This document shows positions 1 through 10,095 of a DNA stretch of 64,000 nucleotides, piece by piece. The notes beneath the pieces are model-generated. The model worked only from the letters and a program-made list of their open reading frames with translations, made no database searches and was not told the DNA's origin. Where the stretch lies: NCBI RefSeq assembly GCF_030445035.2, contig NC_080699.1, positions 806,001 to 870,000 on the forward strand. The letters run 5' to 3'. A program made the position numbers and the translations under genes. Source of the stretch: Dasypus novemcinctus. Its lineage: Eukaryota; Chordata; Mammalia; Cingulata; Dasypodidae. The number at the start of each line of letters is the position of its first letter. The first letter of the stretch is position 1.

Positions 1-490
1 ACTCACTTTCAGTAAATTTTCTGAGATTCTGCTATTAGGAAACCCAAATTTTCTCAAGTTGCTTTCAACAATCACTGTGTTTCCTCATTTATATGTAAAA
101 GAAGTTGGTGGTTTGTTGGTGAATTTCATGTCGCCTTGGCTAGGCTTCAGTACCCTGTTGTTGGTGAAGCACTGCCTAGTTGTTACTGCGAGAGTATTTT
201 GTAGGTGGGATTTGCACCCATAATTAGTTGATTGCATCTACAATCAACAAAGGAGATTGTCTTCAGCAATGTGTGTCATCCCTTATCCAGTCAGCTAGTG
301 GTCTTAAAAGCCAAAACTGAGCATTTCGGGGGTCATCTTCAGCATTGACTCTTGCTGGAATTTCTAACTAGCCGATTTTCCTGGGGAACTCTAAGGAATT
401 CAGCGTCGCCTTTACTGGGGGTTCCAGACTGCATCTGCCAGAGTTCAGACTTGCCAGTATCTGTGGTTGCCTAAGCCAATTCCATATAAT
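1..490 (+). repeat. Left half of an old interspersed repeat split by the U6/L1 insertion
   Basis: AT-rich to mixed sequence with no open frame of note. Its last bases (near 484-493, TATAATAAA) resume at about 2971 on the far side of the L1/U6 unit. The right part ends near 3047 in a segment reading TTCTGGAGAACTCTGGCTAATACAG, which is the familiar edge of an old mammalian interspersed repeat. I cannot name the family. The split is seen directly; the family assignment is inference. Confidence 0.45.
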
Positions 491-529
491 AAAAGTCAAA
501 ACTTCTTTTTAAAAAAAATTTATTGAAGC

Positions 530-1540
530 TTATCATTCATACATGAACATACATAAACAATAAGTATACAGTAATATTTGTGAACTTATAAAACAAACAT
601 ATACAACATCATACAGGGCTCTAATACCTCACCCTACCACAATACCTTGCATTGTTGTTAAACATTTTTAATGACTAAAGAGCATCCTCAAAATATTACT
701 ACTAACAAAAGTATTTTCCCCCCAACCCACCCTATTATTGTTATCTTTATATCATTTATATATGAACATATATAAAAAAATTAAGTATATAGTAAAAGTT
801 GTGAACTTACAAAGCAAACATGCTTGACATTTTACAGGGGTCCCATACATCAATTCTCCACCAACACCTTGCAATGTCATGAGACATTTATTACAAATTA
901 TGAAAGAATATTATCAAAATCTTGCTACTAATTATAGTTCTTTTTTTTTTTTTTTTAATTTAAAGATTTATTTATTTATTTAATTTCCCCCCCTCCCCTG
1001 GTTGTCTGTTCTTGGTGTCTATTTGCTGCGTCTTGTTTCTTTGTCCGCTTCTGTTGTCGTCAGCTGCACGGGAAGTGTGGGCGGCGCCATTCCTGGGCAG
1101 GCTGCTCTTTCTTTTCACGCTGGGCGGCTTTCCTCACGGGCGCACTCCTTGCACGTGGGGCTCCCCCACGCAGGGTACACCCTTGCGTGGCACGGCACTC
1201 CTTGCGCGCATCAGCACTGCGCATGGCCAGCTCCACACGGGTCAAGGAGGCCCGGGGTTTGAACCGCGGACCTCCCATATGGTAGACGGACGCCCTAACC
1301 ACTGGGCCAAAGTCCGTTTCCCTAATTATAGTTCTTATCTTATATTTGGTGTATTTTTCCCCCAACCTACCCTAATATTATTTTTAAAATATGTTTTTAT
1401 GACAGAAGTTGTAAACTTACGAAACAACCAGGTACATGTAAAGAATTCCCAAATGACATCCCTCTATCAACACGGCACACTGTGGTGGTACATTTGTTAC
1501 AGATTATGAGATAATATCATCAGATTATTACCAGGTCCAC
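530..1540 (-). repeat. Three imperfect tandem units in the L1 3' UTR
   Basis: Units near 530-745, 746-930 and 1335-1540 share the same order of words: a GTGAACTTA(C/T)AAA-like block, a CA-rich block, then a cysteine-like ACACCTTGCA or ACACTG block, and a CCCCAACCYACCCTA spacer. The third is displaced by the SINE at 942-1321. Unit length is about 200 bp. Duplicated blocks in an L1 3' UTR are seen here directly; whether this is typical of the subfamily I cannot tell. Confidence 0.55.
942..1321 (-). mobile_element. DAS-type tRNA-derived SINE
   Basis: A poly-T start and a GGGCCAAAGTCCGTTTCC end show minus orientation. Read on the minus strand it opens with the tRNA-like head (GACTTTGGCCCAGTGG, then GGTTTGAACC-like B box, seen reversed as GGTTTGAACCGCGG). 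It lies in the L1 3' UTR and is flanked by an exact 14-bp target-site duplication CTAATTATAGTTCT at 928-941 and 1322-1335. Confidence 0.92.
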
Positions 1541-2174
1541 AGCGTACTTTCGGCACATTTTTTCCATACTCCCCCATTATCAACACTGTACCTCTTTGGC
1601 ATAGATGCATGAATATTACACTATTACTGCTAACCACAGTCCCTAGGTCACTCCAGTTGTGTTTTCCCCATGCTTCTCCACATTCCCACCACCCTGCAAT
1701 AGTTTGCTCTAGCTAACAAAGACACTCTTGCTTTTGTACCATCAAGCACAATTCTCATCCACTTCTTGGTTTACTGTGCTATTCAGTTCCTAGATTATTC
1801 TCTAGCATTTTGTCAATTGGCATTTACATACCTAGACTACCATTTTCAGCCACATCCCCATTTATAAAACTAACTGTTACTCACCATGTGTTACCGTCCA
1901 CTCTATACATTTCCACACTTTTACAGTAAAGCTAATTAAAACTTTTACATACATTAAGCATCAGCAGTCCGCTCAGTCCTCCTCTTATCTCCTTTAAGAA
2001 TCTACCACCTACCACCAGGTCTTGAAGATATTTTCCTACATTTTCTTCTAGAAGTTTTATGGTTCTTGCTTATATATTAAGGTTTTTTATTCATTTTGAG
2101 TTAATTTTTGGATAAGGTGTGAAGTAGGGGTCCTCTTTTCTTCCTGTGGCTATGGATATCAAGTCCTCTCAGCA

Positions 2175-2540
2175 CTAGTTGTTGAATGGACCAGGTGGGT
2201 TTGATGGGCTTGTCAAATACCACTTGACACACATGCGAGGGTCTGTTTCTGAACCATGGATTTGATGCCATTGGTCTATGTGTCTGTCTTTATACCAGTA
2301 CCTGGCAGTTTTTACCAGCGTAGCTAGGTAATGTGATTTAAAGTCTGGAAGTGAGAGTCCTCCAACGTTGCTTTTCCTTTTCAGGACCCCTTTCACCTTT
2401 CCAGATAAATTTGATAATTGTGTTTTCCATTTATTTAAAAATACTGGTGGAAATTTTATTGGGATTGCATTGAATCTGTATATCAATTTGAGTAGACTTG
2501 ACATCTTAATGATATTTAGTCTTCCAATATGTTCTTCCAA
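2175..2540 (-). pseudogene. L1 ORF2 C-terminal remnant
   Basis: An open frame of 121 codons aligns with the region of the young L1 ORF2 after the reverse transcriptase palm. Shared words include [16 protein letters not shown] and LPDFK. It is only a fragment of a protein normally near 1,270 residues and lacks endonuclease, catalytic FADD and the cysteine-rich end, so it cannot be functional. It belongs to the 5'-truncated L1 of the U6/L1 chimera. Confidence 0.85.
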
Positions 2541-2859
2541 TTATTTAGACCTTTTAAAATTTCTTTTTTAACATTGAGTTGTAGTTTTCTGAATACAAGT
2601 TCTTTACATTGTTGGTTAAGTTTATTCCTGAATATTTCGGTTTTATCTGCCATATTTTATTTTCACTACTCTTTTGACACTTTTAATTACTTTTATTGAT
2701 ATAATCTTCATTTCTAGACTCTCTTCCAGGCCTCTCTCTCCTGTCTTTTCTTTTCAGGCTGTAGTACACCTTTTAGTATTTCCTGCAAATCCGGTCTCTT
2801 GGTTACAAACTCTCTCAATTTCTGTTAATCTGTGGATATTCTAAACTCGCCCTCATTTT

Positions 2860-2970
2860 AAAAAAAAACATGGAACAGGTCATGAATTTGTGTGCCATCC
2901 TTACACAGGGGCCATGCTAATCTTCTCTGTATCATTCCAATTTTAGTATATGTACTGCTGAAGCAAGCAC
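2860..2970 (-). pseudogene. RNU6 (pseudogene): U6 snRNA retropseudogene fused to L1
   Basis: On the minus strand this is essentially a full-length U6 snRNA. It starts GTGCTTGCTTCAGCAG at 2970, carries the invariant ACATATACTAAAATTGGAA and ACAGAGAAGATTAGCATGG blocks, and ends in GTTCCATG plus nine T at 2860-2868. By hand I count about 14 differences from the mammalian U6 sequence, mostly C-to-T or G-to-A as expected from CpG decay. The oligo-T end is followed at once by L1 ORF1 sequence in the same orientation, so U6 and L1 form one chimera. The mutated 5' end and lack of a recognisable proximal sequence element argue against expression. Confidence 0.93.
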
Positions 2971-3047
2971 TGTATAATAAATTTTTACACACACAGGTGC
3001 ACATCTCAGTGATTCTGTTTTTCTGGAGAACTCTGGCTAATACAGAT
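2971..3047 (+). repeat. Right end of the repeat split by the U6/L1 insertion
   Basis: Starts with TGTATAATAAA, which repeats the TATAATAAA left at 484-493, and ends with GGCTAATACAGA. Joined to the left part across the insertion it gives a continuous repeat end. The 9-bp identity is the best candidate for the target-site duplication of the chimera. Confidence 0.5.
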
Positions 3048-3704
3048 GATGATGGGAAAAATACATTTAATGGATGAGGAAAGGAAGATTTACAGAGGTT
3101 TGTAATTTGCTTGGCAGTCTTGTCCTTCAGAAGAAAGCATGGTGGGTAAGAGGCAGGAGACAGATGCTTGGCTGGACAGACAAGGGAGGCAGTGGAGCTG
3201 GTGATCCATCGGGCTGGGCAGGCAAGGGAGGTGGTGGAGCTGGTGATCCACCCGGGCTGGGCGGGCAAAGGTCACTCTGTCTTCACCACCGCCTTGTGGA
3301 TGGTGTCACCCCTTGACCTGCAGCTCAGGAGGGCACAGAGCAGGCCACGGCATGCTCCTGGTTTGAGCAGGGAGCACCAGGTGCCTGGGCCCCACAGATT
3401 TCTGGGAAGAGGCTGAGCTCTCTGAGGCACTGCTCATCTGGATGTTCCCTTGCACAGGCAGCCGTTACCCTGCCGTGGGCTGGAGGTGCTGAGACCTCAG
3501 TGCGCACCTTGTGGGGAGAAAGCATGGAAGGGCGGGGCCACGTCCTCTCACTGCGGCTGCTTCTGCCCCGTCCATTCTTCCATCCGTTTGCTCCACCTAG
3601 TACCTGGTATTGGGGCCTCATGATATTGCTTTCAGAAGGGAATGCTCGACAGTGGCCAAGAGAAAGCAAAGGTAGAAGGGAAGGAAAGCAGGCACTGTTG
3701 ACCT
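3048..3704. other. Unassigned sequence with a short minisatellite
   Basis: I see no gene. The only structure is the 42-bp tandem listed separately; open frames here are on both strands and overlap freely, as expected for moderately GC-rich non-coding DNA. Confidence 0.5.
3170..3271. repeat. About 2.3 copies of a 42-bp tandem repeat
   Basis: The unit GCAAGGGAGGTGGTGGAGCT followed by GGTGATCCA recurs with CAAGGG at 3181 and 3223 and CAAAGG at 3266, so the period is 42-43 bp. Copies differ at a few sites. Confidence 0.75.
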
Positions 3705-3938
3705 CAGGGGACAACAGGTCATAGCCACGATCAAATCTGGTGGGTTTGCCTGTTTTTACAAATAAAGTTTTATTGAAACTCCTCCATCCCCGTATGTTCA
3801 CATATAGTTCCATGTAGTTTCTGTGGTTGCTTTTGCCCTACAGTGGCAGGTGGGTAGTTAGGACAAAAGATCATATGGTCTGCACAGCTTCAAATATTTA
3901 CTGTCTGGCTCTTTACAGAAAAAATTTGTCAACCCCTG
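3705..3938. mobile_element. Short non-autonomous hAT-like DNA transposon
   Basis: It begins CAGGGGACAACAGG at 3705 and ends TTGTCAACCCCTG at 3938, giving imperfect terminal inverted repeats starting CAGGGG. The flanks GTTGACCT (3697-3704) and GTTCACCA (3939-3946) agree at 6 of 8 bases, as expected for an old 8-bp hAT duplication. The interior (AATAAAGTTTTATTGAAAC; TTTACTGTCTGGCTCTTTAC) matches a common ancient eutherian repeat that I recall but cannot name with certainty. Confidence 0.75.
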
Positions 3939-3998
3939 GTTCACCACAAAATTTTGCTTAGGGAAGTCTTGATAGGACATACACAGTTAACAGCATGC

Positions 3999-4411
3999 TT
4001 TTTTTTTTAAAGATTTATTTTTTATTTATTTCTCTCCCCTTCCCCCCTGTTTCTGCTCTTTATTTCCATTCTCTGTGTGTTCTTCTGTGTCTGCTTGCAT
4101 TCTTGTCATGTGGCACCAGGAAACTGTGTCTCTTTTTTGTTGCTTCATCTTGCTGCATCAGCTCTCCGTGTGTGCGGCGCCACTCCTGGGAGGACTGCGC
4201 TTTTTTCATGTGGGGCGGCTTTCCTTGCGGGCGCACTCCTTGTGCGTGGGGCTCCCCTACATGGGGACACCGCTGTGTGGTACAGTGCTCCTTGTGCTCT
4301 GCAGCACTGTACATGGGCCAGCTCCACACGGGTCAGAGGCCCTGGAGATCTAACCCTGGACCCTCCAGATGGTAGACGGACGCTCTATCAGTCGAGCCAC
4401 ATCCGCTTCCC
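3999..4411 (-). mobile_element. DAS-type tRNA-derived SINE
   Basis: Poly-T and AAGATTTATTT at the left and a tRNA-like head read on the minus strand at the right (GGGAAGCGGATGTGGCTCG). The candidate target-site duplication is TTAACAGC at 3987-3994 and 4412-4419. This copy is more diverged than the one at 942. Confidence 0.88.
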
Positions 4412-4499
4412 TTAACAGCCACGCCTGCTTCCCTTAAGCTCCAGTTTAAGCCAGACTCTGCTAGGTAGGCACCTAGAGGCCAAGGTGTACTAGCCAGCC

Positions 4500-5080
4500 G
4501 GAAGGCGCCGAGCTGAAGCAAATACCAGAACGCTGCTGGCTTTTATAAAGGGTGTCTATTTGGGGTAGAAGCTTATACTTACAAGGCCCTGAAGAGTCCA
4601 ACTCAAGGTTACTTCTTCACCAAAGTCTGTTGCCACGTGTGGAAGCAAGATGGCGGGCGGCGTCGGCCTGGCCTCTCCTTCCTCTTCCTCTTGAGGCTCC
4701 AAGGGCCCAGCTCCCTTCGATCTCCCTGTCGCCGGCACAGGGTTTGTCTCTCTTCCTGGGGCTTCAGCTCTGTGGGCCTTTTCCTTTCTGTCACGGGGCA
4801 GAACCACGACGCCCAAGCTCTCTCCTCTTCTGTATCTTCTTTTGTGTGTCTCTCGAGTGAGTGTCCGTTTATACAGCCCACCGAGGGGTGGGGCCTCAGC
4901 CTGAGTTACACCGCCCTGACGTGGCCGAATCCAAGCCCTGATCTTAACATAAGAATCAAAGACTTAATCAAAGACATCTCAGCCGGATCTAGTGCAATCA
5001 AAGGGGCTCACGCCCAGAGGGGCAGACAGGTTCACAAACCTGTCTCTCTTCTGGGAATTCATAAACAATCTCAAACGGCC
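4500..5080 (+). repeat. Interspersed repeat, family X copy 1
   Basis: The opening (AATACCAGAA, then TATAAAGGGTGT, TATTTGGGGTAGAAGC, TCACCAAAGTCTGTT, GAAGCAAGATGGC) is shared in order with the sequence at 14715-15140. The tail has ATCAAAGACATCTCAGC and ends near TCATAAACAATCTCAAAC. This looks like a lineage-restricted repeat, perhaps an LTR or DNA element; I cannot name it. Confidence 0.6.
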
Positions 5081-6640
5081 CCCCAGGTGGAGGAGACCTG
5101 GCCCTCGCTGAGCAGCTCGCGCCGTGCAGTGCCACGTGTGAGTGCACCGTGGTTATGTAGGACGTGTTTCGGGGACAGAGGAGGACAGCTGGCCCTGCTG
5201 GGGCCCAGGAGCGGTGGCCCCAAGTGGGATGACTGCTCTGTGGCTTGAAGGGCGACCAGGCGCGCCGTCCACCTGGGAGAGGTAAGGTGCTTACCAAGAG
5301 GCCGGCTCCTAGGAAGCCGTGGGAAAGCAGGCCAAGCTCCAGGGCCTACCCGCTGGGGACGCAGAGCGGGAGGCTGGTGGCCACGGCCGTGCGGCAGGGC
5401 CAGCGGCAGCGTGCCTGTGCCCGGGAGCCTTCTCAGAGCATACGGTGGCCCTCCTGGAGGGAGTGAGGAGCAGTGGGACGCAGGCAGGACAAGGAGGGAG
5501 TGCCTGTACCTCAGGGCTGGGAGCCCGGGGCTGTTTCCTCTGTGAGTGGAGCTCTGACCGCGTGGCTGTGCTGGACGGGTCAAGTGTGGCACATCGAGGG
5601 CAGTCACAGGGCAGACAGTGTGACACGCCTGACAACGGTGATGGGCAGAGCCTGGCTCGCAGCAGAGGTTCTAGAAACGTTCCGGATTCTTCCATCCGGC
5701 CCTGTGGTGGGTCGCCCCCTGCTCCATGGTGTGGCCGCTGCGTGACTCCGCCTTGGTCCCTCGTCTGTGGAGCAGAGCTGGCGTTGTCCGCGTCCTGGAT
5801 GGCACGATGAGGCTCCGGCAGGCACCACGAGGGGAGGGGAGGTGCCTGGGGACTTTGCGTTGGCACCGCTGGCGGGGTGGACACGCAGCCATGGTGGTGG
5901 CAGCTGGGGTGGACATGCAGCCGTGTCGGGGGCGCCCCGCCAGCGCCTCCTGGCCTCTCGACTGGGATTCCCGCCCTCGAGCCGCGGCTTTCCCTGCCCT
6001 GTCCCGACGCAGGGCGAGAGCCCGGGGCCTCCCCCGGGGACGCCTGGCGCAATGTGTGGGACCAGGGGCTTCTCTCTGGGTCCAGCCTCGGCTCCCAGGA
6101 AGTTATTTGCGCAGAACGGCTGCACTAACCCTGGGCGCTCCTCCAGGAGGTGCTGGACCGCCGTCCACGGAGGAAACGCTCCGCGAGAAGTGACGTAAGC
6201 CTCGGGGCCAGCGGGCAGGGCCCTGGAGCTCGGGGCGCCTTCCTGCCGCTCCGGTTAGGGCGGGCCTTTGGGAAGGGCGGCCTCCTGCGGCTGTGGGAGG
6301 GGGTCTGCCCGGTTCCCAGGCCGTGCGGCGGCGCAGCACGGCTGGCAGCCTCCGGGGTCCTTGGCCCCGGGCACGGGTTTTGCTGCAGTGAATACAGTTG
6401 CATCGATTTTTCAAGAAAAGAGCAGATCTTAGGAGGAAAGGGAGGGAGGGTGGAGACGGGGCCCTCGGAGAGCAGCTCAGGCCGTTCCCAAGGCTTGCAC
6501 TGTCGGGAAGTCAGCGCCGAGGGGGCCTGGGGAGGGAGCCTCTTCATCTCCTGGCGCGCAGAGCCCTGAGCTGGAAGCTTGTGCAGTAGGTGGCTGCAAA
6601 TACCACAGCCGTGGGCACAGGTTTTATCGCGTTTGATCCC
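5081..6640. other. GC- and CpG-rich sequence, no gene recognised
   Basis: Long overlapping frames occur on both strands, which is what high GC content alone produces. I find no recognisable domain, no splice-bounded exon that I can defend, and no repeat family. Confidence 0.5.
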
Positions 6641-6644
6641 TCAA

Positions 6645-6795
6645 AAGTGCAGTGACAGAAACAGCACCCTTAAACCTCTCTTATAGATTCTAGGCTCAGA
6701 GAGGCTAAGGAACTTGGCTGCGGTCACACAGCTTGCACATGCGACTCCGCTCTTCGGAGTTCCCGGGTTCCCACACCTGTCAGCCTCATGATGCT
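6645..6795 (-). repeat. MIR SINE fragment
   Basis: Contains CTCAGAGAGGCTAAGGAACT, then GGTCACACAGCTTGCA, the reverse complement of the MIR core. Ancient mammalian repeat. Confidence 0.8.
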
Positions 6796-7574
6796 CAGCA
6801 GGTGAGACTACCCTGAGTGCCTGCGTTGCCGAATCACAGCTCCGTGTCAAGCGGCCTGCCCACGTGCTCTGTGTGGTCAACTCACCCTGGTCAGTCAGTT
6901 TGCCCACAGCTTGCCCTTGGCCAGCACGGCCGAGCGTGGGGGCTTTGGGCCGCCCTGCACTGCAGCCTCGGGCACCGGTTCTCAGCCCCGGTGCTACGTC
7001 CTGCAGCAGGAGCACCCGCTGTGGCCCTTACTCCAGTACCCGGGCAGGGCGCTGGGGCAGCGGCTTGGACAGTGTGTCCAGCAGGGCCAGCTGGGCGGCC
7101 CCCAGGGCTCAGCCATGCCACAGCCCTGGAGCCTCCCACGGGCCGGCCGGGCTTCCTGGCGGGCACTGCGCGTGGACACACAACTGGCCGGTCCCGGCAC
7201 CCGCGCCCCTCGCGCAGCGCTTCTCTCTCCCCAGCCCCCTTGCCTCCGTGGAGGCTGAAGCCCAGACCCTGCACGGCCCCTCCAGGCCCCTGGGTGCCCA
7301 GGCCCCGCGCCTGCCTCCGGGCTGCACCTCCCGCGCTGGGAACGGCTCAGAGTCTCTCGCAAGGGCGAGCTTTGCCCCTCCCGGTGGCAGGAGGGTGACA
7401 GATGCTGCTCTGTGCCGTGACAACCCGAATGTTGCTAAAACCTGGGAGGACGTGGAAACGAGTGGTTTTGTAACTGGCTTCTGGCCCCAGAGCCTCGCTT
7501 TAATGCTCATTTTTAGCCTGTGTTTGCAGCTAAGTGCTTTCCTGTGCGTGCCCGTACACAGCCCGGGACTGGCA
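6796..7574. other. GC-rich sequence, no gene recognised
   Basis: Open frames up to 363 codons start here on the + strand but overlap equally long minus-strand frames and run on into repeats (MIR and SINE) at their ends. No protein family is recognisable. Treated as non-coding. Confidence 0.45.
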
Positions 7575-7690
7575 GGACAGATGCCGTTTCTCCTCGTTGT
7601 TCACACAGGGAAACAGGCTCTGAGAAGAGCTGCCCTGCCCAGGGTCGGTGAGACCAGGCGAGAGCGCGAGGCTTCGGCTCCCAGGCTTTT
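7575..7690 (-). repeat. Probable MIR SINE fragment
   Basis: The order GGGAAACAGGCTCTGAGAAG, then GCCCAGGGTCGG resembles the reversed MIR core (aaactgaggctcagagagg, then gcccaaggtc), with heavy divergence. Confidence 0.5.
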
Positions 7691-7846
7691 CCCCCAGCGC
7701 CGGGTTGACTTTCCCCCCGCCCCAGGAGAGTCTCCACCCTCGGGCCGCCACACTCCCCGCCGCCCACAGGGCCTCCCTGGCCTTGCTGCCTGCCTGGGGA
7801 GAACCTCGAGCCCTGGGCTTTGGAGGAGGAGGCTGCCTGGCTTTTT

Positions 7847-8105
7847 AAAAAAGATTTATTTATTTACTTTATTTTTATTTTGCTCGCCTTCTCAAGGAGG
7901 CACTTGGAACAGAACCCGGGACCTCCCACGTGGTAGGCGAGTGCCCAACGCCTAAGCCACATCTGCTCCCCATGGACTGTGGCATCTGCTTGTTGCAGTG
8001 CGGGTGGCATCTGCTCGTCTTCTTCAGGAGGCACCAGGACCTGAACCCAGGCCCTCCCATGTGGTAGGCAGGTGCCCAACTGGTTGAGGCACATCTGCTC
8101 CCCAA
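7847..8105 (-). mobile_element. Dimeric tRNA-headed SINE
   Basis: Read on the minus strand there are two tRNA-like heads in tandem, each starting GGGGAGCAGATGTG(C/G)C and each followed by an anticodon-arm-like block and a GGGTTC box: one at about 8105-7975, one at about 7973-7850. A short A-rich tail (AAATAAATCTTTTTT) ends it. This is a related but distinct type from the 400-bp single-headed SINEs. Confidence 0.8.
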
Positions 8106-8537
8106 GAGGCTGTCTCTGTATGGTCTCCAGGTGGGTCTGGCAGGGGTGGAGTCAAAGGTCTTCTCTTTAATGTTGTAGAAATCGACGACTGTGACAAAAT
8201 AAATTCACTGTGTGGGTTCAACATCAGAGCAAGGATATCAGTGAACAATGTAAGGACAAATTAATCGAAATTATATCATCTGAAGTACAGGGAGAAAAAT
8301 ATTAAAGTAAAATATATAGAGCCTCAAAGACCTGTGGTATAACATCAGATGTTCTAACAAATTTATAATGAAGTTAAAGAAGACAGTGAAAATGACAAAA
8401 TTAAAAATTAAGTAATAAAGCCAAAATCCCAAAATTTGATGAAAAGCATTGATTTATAGGTCCAAGAAACATGGAAAATTCCAAAGAGGATAAATATAAA
8501 GAAAGCTTCTGCAAACCAAATATGAAGAGAAAGGGGG

Positions 8538-8957
8538 GGCGGGGGACTTGGCCCAGTGGTTAAGGTGTCTGTCCGTCTACCACATGGGGGCCGTGGTTCA
8601 AACCCCGGGGCCTCCTTGACCTGTGTGGAGCAGGCCCATGCACAGTGCTGATGCGCGCAAGGAGTGCTGTGCCACACAGGGTGCCCCCCACATAGGGGAG
8701 CCCCACGTGCAAGGAGTGCACCCCGTAAGGAGAGCCGCTCAGCGTGAAAGAAAGTGCAGCCTGCCCAGGAATGGCGCCGCCCACACGGAGAGCTGACACA
8801 GCAAGATGACGCAACAAGAAGAAACACAGAGTTTCAGTGCCTCTGATAAGGATAGAAGCGGACAAAGAGGACACAGCAAATGCACACAGAGAACAGACAA
8901 CAGGGGTTGGGGGGAGAGGTGAGAGAAATAAATAAATAAAATCTTTGAAAAAAAAAA
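8538..8957 (+). mobile_element. DAS-type SINE inserted in arm A only
   Basis: The tRNA-like head starts GGGACTTGGCCCAGTGG and the element ends in AAATAAATAAATAAAATCTTT plus poly-A. The matching position in arm B (about 29125-29130) runs straight through with only a short G/C run, so the SINE arrived after the duplication. The flanking A- and G-runs make the target duplication hard to delimit. Confidence 0.9.
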
Positions 8958-9441
8958 GGGGGAAAAGTGTACCACATGATGGGAAAACTGGTAAGAATCA
9001 GAAACGTCAAAAACAATGGAGTCCAGAAGACAACGAGGGAGCATCTTTAAAGAAATGAAAGGAAAACCTGTTAACCCATAATTTTATATGCAGTGAAAAT
9101 AACCTTCAAATGAGAAAAAGTAAAGACATTTTTAGATAAAATTTAGCTGAGAGAACCTGTCACCAGGAGAAGCACACTACAAAAAAATGCTAAAGCTGTT
9201 TCTCGGGCTGAGGGGAAATAATAGCATTTGGAAACTTAATTATACCCTAAGAAAAGAACACCCACTAGAAACTGTGCTTGTTTTTCTTTTCATAATTGTC
9301 TTACGAGACAATTGACAATTGAAAGTAAAGATACTAGCAGGGTTTGCCTCCTACCCGTCCCTGAGCAAGCCCCACGCACCTGCATAAATCCCGCTCTTCC
9401 CTCCAGCCTGCCCTCTGGCGACGGCGACGTCTCAGCACCTG

Positions 9442-10095
9442 GTGGCTGAGAAGCTGCATGAACGTCTCATCGCTGACTCCAGACTCACCACGAGTCCCTC
9501 GGCTGGACACTGCCTTCCCCGTCCAGGCATCGGGACCACTGAGAGCCTGAGTCCTGAGAGGCCAGCGCAGACCCCAGCCAGGAGCGTGTCTTGCCCCCTC
9601 AGTGCCTACTCGTCCACGTGGCTGCCCAGGCAGGATTGCTGGGAAAGAGACGTCCAGCTTCGACTTGAGCCTCCCACCCGCACCTCTAGATTAGACACAG
9701 ATGTAGATCCTGAGATGAGACTTCTCTCTGAAACAAAATGCAATGGCGTTGTGAAGGGCCCAGCGATGCTGGGGGTATGTGGACCTCACCTTCATGGCTT
9801 CCCAGAAGACAGTCAGACCTTCCCAGAACACTGCCTTCCAGAGCCGTTTCTCTCGGGGGTTCCCACCAGCCACAGGGCTGGCCAGCAGTCCATCAGCTGG
9901 ACAGAGAGGGCTCGTAATTCTAGGGCAGGGTGGGGCAAGGCAACGCCCTTATTTAAATTATTTTGGAGATTTAGAAATAAAGGATTGTTATTTCCAAAGA
10001 GATCTTTTAACATTTCTAATAACAATTACATTTTTAAATTTTGCTCTTGCGCTACAGTGATTGTTGGCCTGTTCCTAGAAGCATTCAATGAATAG
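9442..10095 (+). other. Open frame in the duplicated core, probably non-coding
   Basis: 217 codons, with a related 177-codon frame on the minus strand in arm B (28125-28658). The first 150 residues agree closely. Of the differences I can trace in the shared frame, six change the residue and one is silent, so there is no sign of protein constraint. The frames diverge at the C-terminus by an indel. No domain is recognised, and no signal peptide or membrane segment is apparent. Read as a shadow of recent duplication. Confidence 0.4.

Larger units (their letters stand above)
494..2859 (-). mobile_element. LINE-1 part of a U6/L1 chimeric insertion, internally deleted
   Basis: Reads as L1 on the minus strand. 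The end near 2859 matches the 3' part of ORF1 of the young L1 in this window (compare 45507-45556). The stretch 2650-2690 is the ORF1/ORF2 junction, 2090-2645 matches the C-terminal part of ORF2, and 520-2030 is 3' UTR. About 2.2 kb of ORF2, equivalent to roughly 43050-45330 of the young L1, is missing. A SINE interrupts it at 942-1321. The copy is 5' truncated and old; U6 sequence is joined directly to its 5' end. Confidence 0.8.

Noticed and set aside
1012-1509. Repeated frames with similar peptides (near 1012, 4077, 8408, 18576, 26044, 29951, 49245, 52601, 60199)
   Set aside because: They are the same stretch of DAS-type SINE read in different copies, and not a gene family.
2860-2970. A functional U6 gene
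   Set aside because: About 14 differences from U6, no recognisable proximal sequence element upstream, and L1 fused at its end. It is a retropseudogene.
6864-7955. 363-codon plus-strand frame
   Set aside because: Runs through GC-rich DNA, a MIR remnant and then a SINE; no domain, and rival minus-strand frames.
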